Notes: a model not told the origin generated them from the letters alone. A DNA stretch of 11,878 nt from an uncultured Rhodospirillales bacterium (GCA_903844785.1 CAIMVB010000332.1:1-11878), one strand, 5' to 3'. Shown: positions 1-7,293, counted from the first letter of the stretch. Program-made: numbers and translations.

Positions 1-838
1 CGATCGCTTGTTCAAGGAAACCGAAGGCAATGTCGCGATCAAGGTGAAGATCAGCGAAGAAGTTGACGCCTTTGAAGTGGCTGGCCGTGGTGAATTGCAG
101 CTTGGTGTGCTGATTGAAACCATGCGCCGTGAAGGCTTTGAACTGACCATCGGGCGCCCACGCGTGCTGACGCGTGACAATCCCGAAACCGGTGAACGTG
201 AAGAACCCTTCGAAGAAGCTTTGATTGACGTGGATGAAAGCTATTCTGGCGTGGTGGTGGAGAAGATGTCGCTCCGCAAGGGCCAGATGCAAGATATGCG
301 GCCTTCGGGCGGCGGCAAGGTGCGCCTGACCTTCCACATCCCTTCGCGCGGCTTGATTGGCTATCACGGCGAATTCCTGACCGATACGCGCGGTACGGGC
401 ATGATGAACCGGCTGTTTTTGGGCTATCGCCCCTGGGCCGGCCCGATTGAAGGCCGACGCAATGGGTCACTGATTTCGAATTCGGATGGGGAAGCCATTC
501 AATACGCGCTGTTCTATTTGCAAGAACGCGGCACGCTTTTTGTTGACCCCGGCGTAAAAGTTTATGTTGGCATGATCCTGGGCGAGCATTCGCGCGACAA
601 TGATCTGGAAGTGAACCCGATCAAGGAAAAGAAGCTGACGAACATCCGTGCCGCCGGCAAGGATGAGGCTTTGCTGCTGATCCCGCCGCGCAAGATGAGC
701 CTGGAACAGGCTATCGCGTATATTGAAGATGATGAGCTGGTTGAGGTGACGCCAGGCGCCATTCGGCTGCGCAAGCGCCACCTTGATCCGCATGAGCGCA
801 AGCGCCATGCGCGCCGCGCGGAGAGTGAAGCGGCGTAA
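1..838 (+). CDS. typA: Translational GTPase TypA/BipA, C-terminal part (5' end outside window)
   Basis: This is the 3' part of typA (bipA), which encodes a ribosome-associated translational GTPase of the EF-G/LepA type that acts in stress response, low-temperature growth and 50S subunit assembly. The reading frame is open from base 2 to the TAA at 836-838, giving about 278 residues. Against the roughly 600-residue family length, the G domain and domain II lie upstream of the window. Visible family signatures are the domain III stretch around SGRGELQLGVL-like residues (here AGRGELQLGVLIETMRREGF), the domain V motif IPSRGLIGY, and the TypA-specific C-terminal domain with SNSDGEAIQYALF, KKLTNIRAAGKDEA and DDELVEVTP. 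The tail is basic (RKRHLDPHERKRHARR). The TTG near base 8 is only an internal codon, not a start. The family call is secure; the edge truncation is due to the window. Confidence 0.97.
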   Translation, partial: DRLFKETEGNVAIKVKISEEVDAFEVAGRGELQLGVLIETMRREGFELTIGRPRVLTRDNPETGEREEPFEEALIDVDESYSGVVVEKMSLRKGQMQDMRPSGGGKVRLTFHIPSRGLIGYHGEFLTDTRGTGMMNRLFLGYRPWAGPIEGRRNGSLISNSDGEAIQYALFYLQERGTLFVDPGVKVYVGMILGEHSRDNDLEVNPIKEKKLTNIRAAGKDEALLLIPPRKMSLEQAIAYIEDDELVEVTPGAIRLRKRHLDPHERKRHARRAESEAA

Positions 839-867
839 GGCGCGCCTCTACCGCGATAGATTGAAAC

Positions 868-898
868 AACCCGCCCGCTTCACCGCTGGCGGGTTTTT
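868..898. terminator. Rho-independent terminator, probably bidirectional, between typA and the convergent operon
   Basis: An 8-bp perfect stem, AACCCGCC (868-875) with GGCGGGTT (888-895), encloses a 12-nt loop and runs into a T tract (894-898) on the plus strand. It lies 29 bp after the typA stop and only a few bases beyond the stop of the convergent minus-strand gene. Read on the minus strand the same stem is followed by a T-rich GTTGTTTC stretch, so it may serve both transcripts. Confidence 0.88.
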
Positions 899-902
899 CA
901 TT

Positions 903-1343
903 TTATGCCCTTAGCGAGAGCGGTTTCAGCAACAGCAACGCCGCGCCGAAACCCCAAGCGCCATTAAAAAGCAAACCGCGCCAGGGAATATTGCCGTTCC
1001 AGCCGGGCAAGCCCTTCAGATAAGGCACCAGCGTCAGCGCCACCACGGTCAGGGCAATAGCGCCGAAAATCGCGCCAAAGGCCAAGGCCGGGAAAAGCCG
1101 GCGTGACAGGATGAAGGCCAGCACCGCGCCCCAAACCCCACCCCAAAAACATTGGGAGGCTATGGCCGGCACGCCAAGGGGTTTTGTCGGTGTCATATTG
1201 AAGGGCGCCGCCGCCTTGCCAAAAACCGCCACCACCGCCGGAATCTCATTGCCGATATGGTGCAGCAGGAAGGCGCTGCCCTGATGGAAGATCACGACTG
1301 AAAGCGCGCCGGCGATAAAGCCGGACAGCAAAATGCGCATCAT
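903..1343 (-). CDS. Small conserved four-helix membrane protein of unknown function
   Basis: This 146-residue protein is strongly hydrophobic, with four likely membrane segments at about residues 4-27, 58-79, 84-106 and 121-139. The N-terminal helix carries a VVIFHQGS stretch, the second holds a CFWGGVWGAV stretch, and the third and fourth are rich in Gly and Ala. The loop between helices 1 and 2 contains FNMTPTKPLGVP. I recall similar small proteins in many Proteobacteria, always annotated as hypothetical, and assign no function. The start codon (ATG, reading down from 1343) overlaps the TGA of the upstream gene in an ATGA arrangement; a second ATG follows at once, so either could be used. 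The overlap implies co-transcription and translational coupling with the DUF1185-family gene. The stop sits next to the shared terminator. The plus-strand frame over this region is not coding. Confidence 0.8.
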   Translation of the reverse strand: MMRILLSGFIAGALSVVIFHQGSAFLLHHIGNEIPAVVAVFGKAAAPFNMTPTKPLGVPAIASQCFWGGVWGAVLAFILSRRLFPALAFGAIFGAIALTVVALTLVPYLKGLPGWNGNIPWRGLLFNGAWGFGAALLLLKPLSLRA

Positions 1344-1885
1344 CTCGGCGCGCCTTCGCCAATCCGGTGCAGCAGGCGCCCGCCATCGGCCAGCCCAATC
1401 ACAACCAGAATTTCATCTGGGCGCGGGCCATCGCCAAGGCTCACGGTAATCGCGTCGAAATGCCCACGCGACCAGACATCATCCTTATGCCCAAGCGGCA
1501 GATCCAGCGCGCTGCCCGGCCCGCCCATTTTGGCGGAGGATGGGATGATGGCAGCGCCGCCGCCAATCGCCTCCCGCAAGGGCCGGCCCAGGGCCGGGTG
1601 CAGAATGGCGGCGCCATGTTCCAATTCCCCCGCCGCGCCCACAATGGCGCCCTTGCCATAGGAAACCGCGGGGCCGCCCAGCAGCTTCACCAATTCCGGC
1701 GCGACGCGGGCCGAAAGCGCGGGGCCGAACTCCACCAAGGGTGACAAATCCTCCACATATCGCCCGGCAAAAGGATTGCCGATCAGGATCAGCGCAACGG
1801 CGCGAATGATGGGGCGCGGCGCGGCGCGGCCTGCCTCGGCGAAGCTTTCCTCTCGCAGATAGGCGATTTTGCGGATGTCGGGCAT
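1340..1885 (-). CDS. DUF1185 / 'amino acid synthesis' family protein
   Basis: The product is about 181 residues from the chosen ATG (1883-1885), beginning MPDIRKIAYLREESFAEAGR. The pattern of MPDIRK, then AVALILIGNPFAGRYVEDLSPLVEFG, then GKGAIVGAAGELEHGAAILHPALGRPLREA, and a C-terminal PLGHKDDVWSRGHFDAITVS and RPDEILVVIGLADGGRL, is what I recognise as the AA_synth (PF06684, formerly DUF1185) family. The family name is historical; no reaction is firmly established. An upstream in-frame ATG at 1918 would add 11 residues, but the conserved start and an AGGGGA-like Shine-Dalgarno about 12 bases before 1885 favour the shorter form. Its stop overlaps the start of the membrane-protein gene by 4 bases, so the two form an operon. 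Transcription must start in the 133-bp divergent gap shared with ltaE. In other genomes such genes often sit near amidase or luciferase-like oxidoreductase genes; none is seen here. Confidence 0.85.
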   Translation of the reverse strand: MPDIRKIAYLREESFAEAGRAAPRPIIRAVALILIGNPFAGRYVEDLSPLVEFGPALSARVAPELVKLLGGPAVSYGKGAIVGAAGELEHGAAILHPALGRPLREAIGGGAAIIPSSAKMGGPGSALDLPLGHKDDVWSRGHFDAITVSLGDGPRPDEILVVIGLADGGRLLHRIGEGAPR

Positions 1886-2018
1886 GGCGGCTTTCCCCTG
1901 GACCGGTTTCGCCGCCAAACCTTGCAGTTTTGCAGCACTTCAGGAAGCCGGGCGCCCCCTCTGGCAGAAAGCTGCGGCGCGTTGCATCCTGCCGCCATCG
2001 AAAAAAAGGAATACCGCC
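1886..2018. promoter_or_regulatory. Divergent intergenic region between the DUF1185 operon and ltaE
   Basis: Both flanking genes are transcribed away from this 133-bp gap, so it should hold both promoters. I see no convincing -35/-10 pair in either direction. Visible structure includes a small dyad, GGTTT (1905-1909) with AAACC (1917-1921), and a tandem TTGCAG (1922-1927 and 1930-1935). The A-rich run before ltaE carries its Shine-Dalgarno. The dyad could be an operator or a hairpin in the minus-strand leader; this is inference from position only. Confidence 0.5.
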
Positions 2019-3086
2019 ATGGTCCATGCTCCGAACCGTCCGCCGCCAGGTGCGCCGCCTGTGCGCATCAACCTCTATTCCGATACGCAAACCCGCCCGA
2101 CGCCGGCCATGAAGGAAGCCATGATGCGCGCCGAAGTGGGCGACGAACAACATGGCGACGACCCGACAGTGCATGAACTCTGTGACCGTATGGCCGCGCT
2201 GATGGGTAAGGAAGCGGCAATGTACATGCCGTCTGGCACCATGTGTAACGTGGTGGCCATTCTGACCCATTGCCAAAAGGGTGATGAGGTTGTGGCGCAT
2301 GAAACCAGCCACATCCTGCATAGCGAAGGCGGCACCCATGCCGCGCTGACCGGCGTGCAGATCATGCCGATGCGCGGGCCGAAGGGCATGTTCACGGCCG
2401 ATGAACTCCGCGCCGCCATTCGCCCGAAAACCCGCTACACCCCGCCGCAGCGGCTTCTGGAAGTGGAACAAACCGCCAATATCGGCGGTGGTGCCGTGTG
2501 GCCGTTGGAACAACTAAACGCGGTGGCCGCCGTGGCGCATGGCGAAGGCTGGGCGACGCATATGGATGGCGCGCGGCTGATGAATGCCTGTGTCGCCGCC
2601 GGCATCGCGCCCAAGGATATGGTCGCGTCCTATGACAGCGTCTGGCTGGATTTCACCAAAGGGCTTGGTGCGCCTTTAGGAGCCGTGTTGTGCGGCAGCA
2701 ATGAATTCATTGGCCGCGCCTGGCGCTGGAAGCAGCGCCTGGGCGGTTCCATGCGCCAGGGTGGCATTTGCGCAGCCGCCTGCATCTATGCGCTGGATCA
2801 CAATATTGATCGGCTGGCGGAAGACCATGCCAATGCCAAGGCGCTGGCCCGCGGCCTGGCGCAGATTGAAGGCGTGAAGGTGGAAGACCCGGAAACCAAC
2901 CTGGTGTTCTTCGACATCAGCGGCACCGGCATGAATGTCGCGCGCTTGCAGGAAAAGCTGCAGATGCGCGGTATTGCCATCAGCGGCCTGGGTGGGCGCG
3001 TGCGGGCGTGCACGCATTTGGATGTCACCCCCGCGATGATCGAAGAAGCGGTGACTGAAATCCGCATGGCGCTGAAGGCGGCCTGA
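2019..3086 (+). CDS. ltaE: Low-specificity threonine aldolase (PLP-dependent beta-eliminating lyase family)
   Basis: The enzyme splits threonine (or allo-threonine and related beta-hydroxy amino acids) into glycine and an aldehyde, using pyridoxal phosphate in the cytoplasm. The 355-residue product is close to the usual 330-350. Visible landmarks are INLYSDTQTRPTPAM and VGDEQHGDDPTVHEL near the N-terminus, and His98 in ETSHILHSEGG, the position that stacks on the cofactor. HMDGARLMNA follows with Asp183 and Arg186, then the Schiff-base lysine Lys214 in DFTKGLGAPLGAV, then RLGGSMRQGG. The ATG at 2019 was chosen because AAGGA (2006-2010) lies 8 bases upstream; the frame stays open further upstream (to 1869) but that stretch overlaps the divergent gene. 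It is followed after 17 bp by pbpC. Stereo-preference cannot be read from the sequence. Confidence 0.93.
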   Translation: MVHAPNRPPPGAPPVRINLYSDTQTRPTPAMKEAMMRAEVGDEQHGDDPTVHELCDRMAALMGKEAAMYMPSGTMCNVVAILTHCQKGDEVVAHETSHILHSEGGTHAALTGVQIMPMRGPKGMFTADELRAAIRPKTRYTPPQRLLEVEQTANIGGGAVWPLEQLNAVAAVAHGEGWATHMDGARLMNACVAAGIAPKDMVASYDSVWLDFTKGLGAPLGAVLCGSNEFIGRAWRWKQRLGGSMRQGGICAAACIYALDHNIDRLAEDHANAKALARGLAQIEGVKVEDPETNLVFFDISGTGMNVARLQEKLQMRGIAISGLGGRVRACTHLDVTPAMIEEAVTEIRMALKAA

Positions 3087-3092
3087 GGCACG

Positions 3093-3120
3093 CGCCGCGT
3101 GTCATGATGCGCGGCGTTTT
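3093..3120 (+). terminator. Terminator-like GC hairpin that encloses the apparent pbpC start codon
   Basis: CGCCGCG (3093-3099) pairs perfectly with CGCGGCG (3110-3116). The 10-base loop contains the two consecutive ATG codons of pbpC, and TTTT follows at 3117-3120. In form this is an intrinsic terminator just after the ltaE stop (3084-3086). In position it would also bury the pbpC start in mRNA. It may be an attenuator, a translational gate, or a real ltaE terminator with pbpC starting elsewhere. Confidence 0.5.
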
Positions 3121-5125
3121 CGGCAAGCGGCGGCTTTTTGGGTTGGCCGCTTGCCTTTCTATCCTGCTGCTGGCGCCTTTCGCGCTTGATCGGTTATTTC
3201 CGCCGAACCTTACGCGCCTGCATGCCGTGGGCGTGGAGGTGCAGGATCGTGAAGGGCGCATCCTCTCTGTCCTGCCCGCGCCGGGCGGCTTTTGGCGCTT
3301 GGCGACCAGGCCGGATGATGTCGCGCCGGTGCTGCTGGATTTGTTGATCGCGGCGGAGGATCGGCGCTTCTACCAACATGCCGGCGTTGACCCCCTGGCG
3401 CTTGGTCGCGCGGCGGGGCAATGGCTACGCGCGGGGCGTGTGATCTCGGGCGGGTCCACCATCACCATGCAGGCGGCGCGCTTGCTGGAACCGCGCCCGC
3501 GCGGGCTGCGTGCCAAGGCAATTGAAATCTTCCGCGCCTTTCAGTTGGAAGCGCGCTTCAGCAAGCGGGAAATCCTGGGCATTTGGCTGACGCTGGCACC
3601 GCAGGGCGGCAATATTGAAGGCATCCGCGCCGGAGCTTTGGCCTGGTTTGGCCGCCCCGCCCATCGATTGGATGCGGCCGAGGCAGCCTTGCTGATTGCG
3701 CTGGCCCGCCGCCCAGCCGCCCTCAGCCCGGATCGCCATGCCGAAGCAGCCCGCGCGGCGCGGGATGATGTGCTGAAGCGGCGCGGGGCGGCGATGCTAT
3801 CCCCCGAAGATCAAGCTTTGGCGCTGGCCGCACCCCTGCCCAGCGCGCGCCTGCCCATGCCCGCCCTGGCGCCGCATCTGGTGCGGGAATTGGCGCGTGG
3901 CGGCGCCTCACCCATCCGCAGCAGCTTGGATGCAGGGTTGCAACGCGCCAGCGAAAGACTAGCCAATGAGGCGCTGGCGCGTTTGCCGGAACGCGCCAGT
4001 GTCGCGCTGATCGTCGCTGATCTTCGCACCCGCGAAACCCGCGCCTTGGTGGGCGGCGTCTTTGGCGCGGAAAGCCGCGCCGGCGCGCTGGATTTGACTC
4101 GCGCCACCCGTTCCCCGGGTTCGGCCTTGAAGCCCTTTCTCTACGCCATGGCGTTTGAACAGGGGCTGGTGCGGCCCGATACCCTGCTTTCCGATCTGCC
4201 GCGCCGCTTTGGCGCCTATGCGCCGGAGAATTTTGATCGCGGTTTTACGGGCCGCATCACGGCGGCGGAGGCCTTGCGGCTTTCGCTCAACCTGCCGGCG
4301 GTAGCGCTTCTGGATGGCATCGGCCCGGCGCGTTTCGCGGCATCACTCCGCTCCGCCGGGGCCGCACCGGTGCTGCCGCGCGGGGTGGATGCGTCGCTGC
4401 CATTGGCGCTTGGGGGCGCGGGGACGAATCTGCGCGATATGGTCGGACTTTACGCCGCGCTTGGCGATGGCGGCCGGGCGGGGGCGCTGCGCTTCACACC
4501 CGGGCAAGGCGCCGGCGCGCCGGTGTTGGAAGCGCGCGCTGCCGCCGCCGTGGCAGGGGTGTTGGTGCAGGATTTCCCAGGTGGCGGGCCACGTGGCGTG
4601 GCGTGGAAAACCGGCACATCCTGGGGCGGGCGGGATGCCTGGGCGCTTGGTTTTGATGGCCGGCATGTCGCCGGGGTTTGGGTGGGGCGGCCCGATGGCA
4701 CGCCGATCCCGGGCCTAACGGGGCGGGACGCGGCTTTGCCGGTACTCGCCAAGCTTTTTGCCCTGCTGCCGGAAGCACCTTTGGAACGCACGCCAAGCCG
4801 CCCCGATACGCCCGTGGCTGCCTTGGGGAGCGATCCGCTGCGCCTGATCTTCCCCCCACCCGGCGCGGTTCTGGCCGAAGGCGCGGGGCCGGTGGTGCTG
4901 CGCGTTGCCGGCGGGCGGCGGCCTTTGACCTTTTTGGTGGATGGCGCGCCATTGGCACCCGCGGCGGCGCGGCGGGAATTGGGCTGGCTGCCCCCCGGCC
5001 CCGGCTTTTACCGTATTGCCATCATGGATGCCGAAGGCGCGCTGGTGGCGGCGGATTTGCGCGTGGCGGCGCCCGGTGCCCGCCCCGCCGAGGGGGCAGT
5101 GCTACGGCTTTTGCCCGCTGACTAA
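3104..5125 (+). CDS. pbpC: Penicillin-binding protein 1C (bifunctional glycosyltransferase/transpeptidase)
   Basis: This is a class A PBP of the PbpC type: it polymerises lipid II and can cross-link peptidoglycan from the periplasmic face of the inner membrane. Of 673 residues, a basic start (GKRR) and one hydrophobic anchor lie at about 10-29. The GT51 domain spans about 55-215, with catalytic Glu85 in the EDRRFYQHAGVD motif and GGSTITMQAARLL. The transpeptidase domain spans about 300-560 with all three motifs intact: Ser340-Ala-Leu-Lys343, Ser394-Leu-Asn396 and Lys502-Thr-Gly. The C-terminal BiPBP-type domain starts near 575 (PLRLIFPPPGAVLAEG), which separates PbpC from PBP1A/1B. The start is uncertain: two adjacent ATGs at 3104 and 3107 have only a distant GAGG (3085-3088) and sit in a hairpin loop. 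The gene is visibly richer in GC than its neighbours. The usual partner gene for a bacterial alpha-2-macroglobulin is not adjacent. Confidence 0.94.
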   Translation: MMRGVFGKRRLFGLAACLSILLLAPFALDRLFPPNLTRLHAVGVEVQDREGRILSVLPAPGGFWRLATRPDDVAPVLLDLLIAAEDRRFYQHAGVDPLALGRAAGQWLRAGRVISGGSTITMQAARLLEPRPRGLRAKAIEIFRAFQLEARFSKREILGIWLTLAPQGGNIEGIRAGALAWFGRPAHRLDAAEAALLIALARRPAALSPDRHAEAARAARDDVLKRRGAAMLSPEDQALALAAPLPSARLPMPALAPHLVRELARGGASPIRSSLDAGLQRASERLANEALARLPERASVALIVADLRTRETRALVGGVFGAESRAGALDLTRATRSPGSALKPFLYAMAFEQGLVRPDTLLSDLPRRFGAYAPENFDRGFTGRITAAEALRLSLNLPAVALLDGIGPARFAASLRSAGAAPVLPRGVDASLPLALGGAGTNLRDMVGLYAALGDGGRAGALRFTPGQGAGAPVLEARAAAAVAGVLVQDFPGGGPRGVAWKTGTSWGGRDAWALGFDGRHVAGVWVGRPDGTPIPGLTGRDAALPVLAKLFALLPEAPLERTPSRPDTPVAALGSDPLRLIFPPPGAVLAEGAGPVVLRVAGGRRPLTFLVDGAPLAPAAARRELGWLPPGPGFYRIAIMDAEGALVAADLRVAAPGARPAEGAVLRLLPAD

Positions 5126-5188
5126 GGGCAGGGCTTGCGCGATGGCGCGGCTCGCCTGACGTTATGGGTTGGAAAGACGGAGCAGAGC

Positions 5189-6034
5189 GTGGCGCAGTTC
5201 AAAGGCACTGAAAGATACGTCGCAACCCGAGAGCTGGAGGTCGCGGTAAATGCCGCGGTGGCGCTGGAACGCCCGCTGCTGATCAAGGGCGAACCTGGGA
5301 CGGGCAAGACCGTACTGGCGCAGGAAATCGCCAAGGCGCTCGGCTATCCGCTGATTGAATGGCACATCAAATCCACCACCAAGGCACAGCAGGGCTTGTA
5401 TGAATATGATGCCGTGAGCCGGCTCCGTGATGGCCAGCTTGGCGACCCGCGTGTGCATGACATCGCCAATTACATTGTGCGCGGCAAATTGTGGGAGGCC
5501 TTTGAGGCTGACCACCCCGTCGTGCTGCTGATTGATGAAATCGACAAGGCCGATATCGAATTCCCGAATGATCTGCTGCTTGAGATCGATCGCATGGAAT
5601 TCTACGTCTATGAACTGCGTCGCAGCATCAAGGCACGGCATCGGCCGGTAGTGATCATCACCTCCAACAATGAAAAGGAATTGCCGGACGCGTTTCTGCG
5701 CCGCTGCTTCTTCCATTACATCCGCTTCCCGGATCGGGAGACGATGGAAAAGATCGTGCAGACGCATTTCCCGAATATTCGCCAGGATTTGCTGCGCGAA
5801 GCGCTGACCGTGTTCTTTGATGTGCGCAATGTATCTGAATTGAAAAAGAAGCCCGCCACATCCGAATTATTGGATTGGCTGAAGCTGCTGACAATTGAAG
5901 ACATGCCGCCGGAAGCGCTCCGCAGCCAGGACAATAAAACCGCCATCCCGCCGCTTTATGGCGCGCTGTTAAAGAACGAACAGGATGTGCATTTGTTTGA
6001 ACGGCTCGCTTTCCTGACGCGGCGGAAGGTTTGA
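5189..6034 (+). CDS. MoxR-family AAA+ ATPase
   Basis: This 281-residue MoxR-type AAA+ ATPase is a chaperone-like motor that, with a VWA-domain partner, activates or inserts metal or cofactors into client enzymes. The chosen start is GTG at 5189, giving VAQFKGTERYVATRELEVAV, the usual N-terminus of this group. CGGAG (5178-5182) lies 6 bases upstream. An in-frame TTG at 5135 would add an unconserved 18-residue leader and is less likely. Walker A is GEPGTGKT (34-41, Lys40), Walker B is VVLLIDEID with Asp116-Glu117, sensor 1 is VVIITSNNEKEL, and an arginine-finger region follows in PDAFLRRCFF. The gene starts 63 bp after pbpC and lies 29 bp before the VWA gene, so the pair is probably one transcript. 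It resembles ATPases paired with CoxE-like proteins, but no CO dehydrogenase genes are present. Confidence 0.93.
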   Translation: MAQFKGTERYVATRELEVAVNAAVALERPLLIKGEPGTGKTVLAQEIAKALGYPLIEWHIKSTTKAQQGLYEYDAVSRLRDGQLGDPRVHDIANYIVRGKLWEAFEADHPVVLLIDEIDKADIEFPNDLLLEIDRMEFYVYELRRSIKARHRPVVIITSNNEKELPDAFLRRCFFHYIRFPDRETMEKIVQTHFPNIRQDLLREALTVFFDVRNVSELKKKPATSELLDWLKLLTIEDMPPEALRSQDNKTAIPPLYGALLKNEQDVHLFERLAFLTRRKV

Positions 6035-6063
6035 TGCGGCGGCATCCGGCATAGGCGGCACAG

Positions 6064-7248
6064 ATGTTCGCGCCCTTCATCATTGCTCTACGCGCCGCTG
6101 GTGTGCCGGCTTCCATTACGGAATATCTGGCGCTGCTGCGCGCGCTGAAAGCCGGCGTGGCAGGGTTTGATGTGGAGGATTTCTACCATTTGGCGCGCGC
6201 GGCGCTGGTGAAGGATGAACGGCACCTGGACCGCTTCGACCGCGTCTTTGGCGAAATCTTCAAGGGATTGGAATCGCCGCCCGGCACAGCGGAAACCACG
6301 GTGGAAATTCCCGCCGAATGGCTGCGCAAAATGGCCGAGAAATTTCTGACCGAGGAAGAACGCGCGCAGATTGAAGCGTTGGGCGGCTTCGATAAGCTGA
6401 TGGAAACGCTGCGGCAGCGTTTGGCGGAACAGAAGGGCCGGCATCAGGGTGGTTCGAAATGGATCGGTACCGCCGGCACATCACCCTTCGGTGCCTATGG
6501 CTATAACCCGGAAGGGGTGCGGATCGGCCAGGAAGAAAGCCGCAATCGCCGCGCTGCCAAGGTTTGGGATAAGCGCGTCTATAAGGATTTGGATGAGGAT
6601 GAGGCGCTGTCATCCCGCAATATGAAAGTCGCGCTACGGCGCCTGCGCCGTTTTGCGCGCACCGGCGCAGCCACAGAATTGGATATGCCAGGGACCATTG
6701 GTGCGACGGCGCGCAATGGTGGTTCGCTTGATCTGCATATGGTGCCGGAACGGCGCAATGCGGTGAAGGTGCTGCTGCTGATGGATATTGGCGGTTCGAT
6801 GGATGATCATATCCGCATCTGTCAGGAATTATTTTCAGCAGCACGCGGCGAATTCAAGCATCTGGAATTCTACTACTTCCATAACTGCCCCTATGAACGG
6901 CTCTGGCGCGAAAATCGCCGCCGCAAGGAAACAGAGAAAACCACGCAGGAAGTGCTGCGCACTTATGGCCCGGATTGGCGCCTGGTATTCGTGGGTGATG
7001 CCACCATGGGGCCTTATGAAATCTCTCAACCCGGCGGTTCGGTTGAGCATTGGAATGAGGAATCGGGCGTGGTCTGGATGGGCCGCTTGACGCGGCATTT
7101 CCGCCGCGCTGCCTGGCTCAATCCCGTGGACCAGCAGCATTGGCGCTATACCCATTCCATCGGCATGATGCAGGGGCTGATGGAAAACCGCATGCATCCG
7201 CTAACCTTGGCGGGGCTTGAATCCATGGCGCGGGAATTGGCGAAATGA
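6064..7248 (+). CDS. VWA-domain protein, CoxE-like partner of the MoxR ATPase
   Basis: The 394-residue protein is the expected partner of the preceding MoxR ATPase. The N-terminal half (MFAPFIIALRAAGVPASITEYL onward) is helical and charged. A Gly-rich linker near 135-155 (GTAGTSPFGAYGYNPEG) follows, then the VWA domain from about 230. Its metal-ion site has Asp241-Ile-Gly-Gly-Ser245, in place of the common DxSxS, and a second element GDATMGPYE with Asp312 and Thr314. Other strongly family-like stretches are ELFSAARGEFKHLEFYYFHNC and WLNPVDQQHWRYTHSIGMM. There is no signal peptide or membrane helix, so it should be cytoplasmic. The start ATG has a weak AGGCGG (6053-6058) 5 bases upstream, which fits coupling to the ATPase gene. 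This belongs to the CoxE/COG3825-like set of MoxR-linked VWA proteins as far as I can judge; its client is unknown. Confidence 0.9.
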   Translation: MFAPFIIALRAAGVPASITEYLALLRALKAGVAGFDVEDFYHLARAALVKDERHLDRFDRVFGEIFKGLESPPGTAETTVEIPAEWLRKMAEKFLTEEERAQIEALGGFDKLMETLRQRLAEQKGRHQGGSKWIGTAGTSPFGAYGYNPEGVRIGQEESRNRRAAKVWDKRVYKDLDEDEALSSRNMKVALRRLRRFARTGAATELDMPGTIGATARNGGSLDLHMVPERRNAVKVLLLMDIGGSMDDHIRICQELFSAARGEFKHLEFYYFHNCPYERLWRENRRRKETEKTTQEVLRTYGPDWRLVFVGDATMGPYEISQPGGSVEHWNEESGVVWMGRLTRHFRRAAWLNPVDQQHWRYTHSIGMMQGLMENRMHPLTLAGLESMARELAK

Positions 7249-7293
7249 TGCCCGCGCCCTTTCCATTATTGACACAGAAGGAAGCTTTGTTTC

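Noticed and set aside
1485..2513. Long minus-strand open frame (342 codons) across ltaE and the DUF1185 gene
   Set aside because: It is antisense to a clear threonine aldolase and overlaps the DUF1185 gene in another frame. Its His/Arg/Gly-rich translation has no family-like pattern, as expected from a GC-rich shadow frame.
3143..3154. LAAC lipobox-like motif at residues 14-17 of PbpC
   Set aside because: Too few hydrophobic residues precede the Cys and a long hydrophobic run follows it, so it is part of the membrane anchor of a class A PBP and not a lipoprotein signal.
4494..4958. Antisense open frames inside pbpC
   Set aside because: The translations are Pro/Arg/Ala-rich low-complexity sequence produced by the very GC-rich coding strand; pbpC has intact catalytic motifs over the same bases.
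5135..5188. TTG start giving an 18-residue N-terminal extension of the MoxR ATPase
   Set aside because: The GTG at 5189 gives the typical family N-terminus and has a CGGAG site 6 bases upstream; the extension is unconserved in character.
7269..7274. Perfect TTGACA box before sgaA, as a possible -35 element
   Set aside because: At normal spacing the -10 would fall on the start codon at 7294-7296, and no TATAAT-like sequence is there. A start site that close would also cut off the Shine-Dalgarno.
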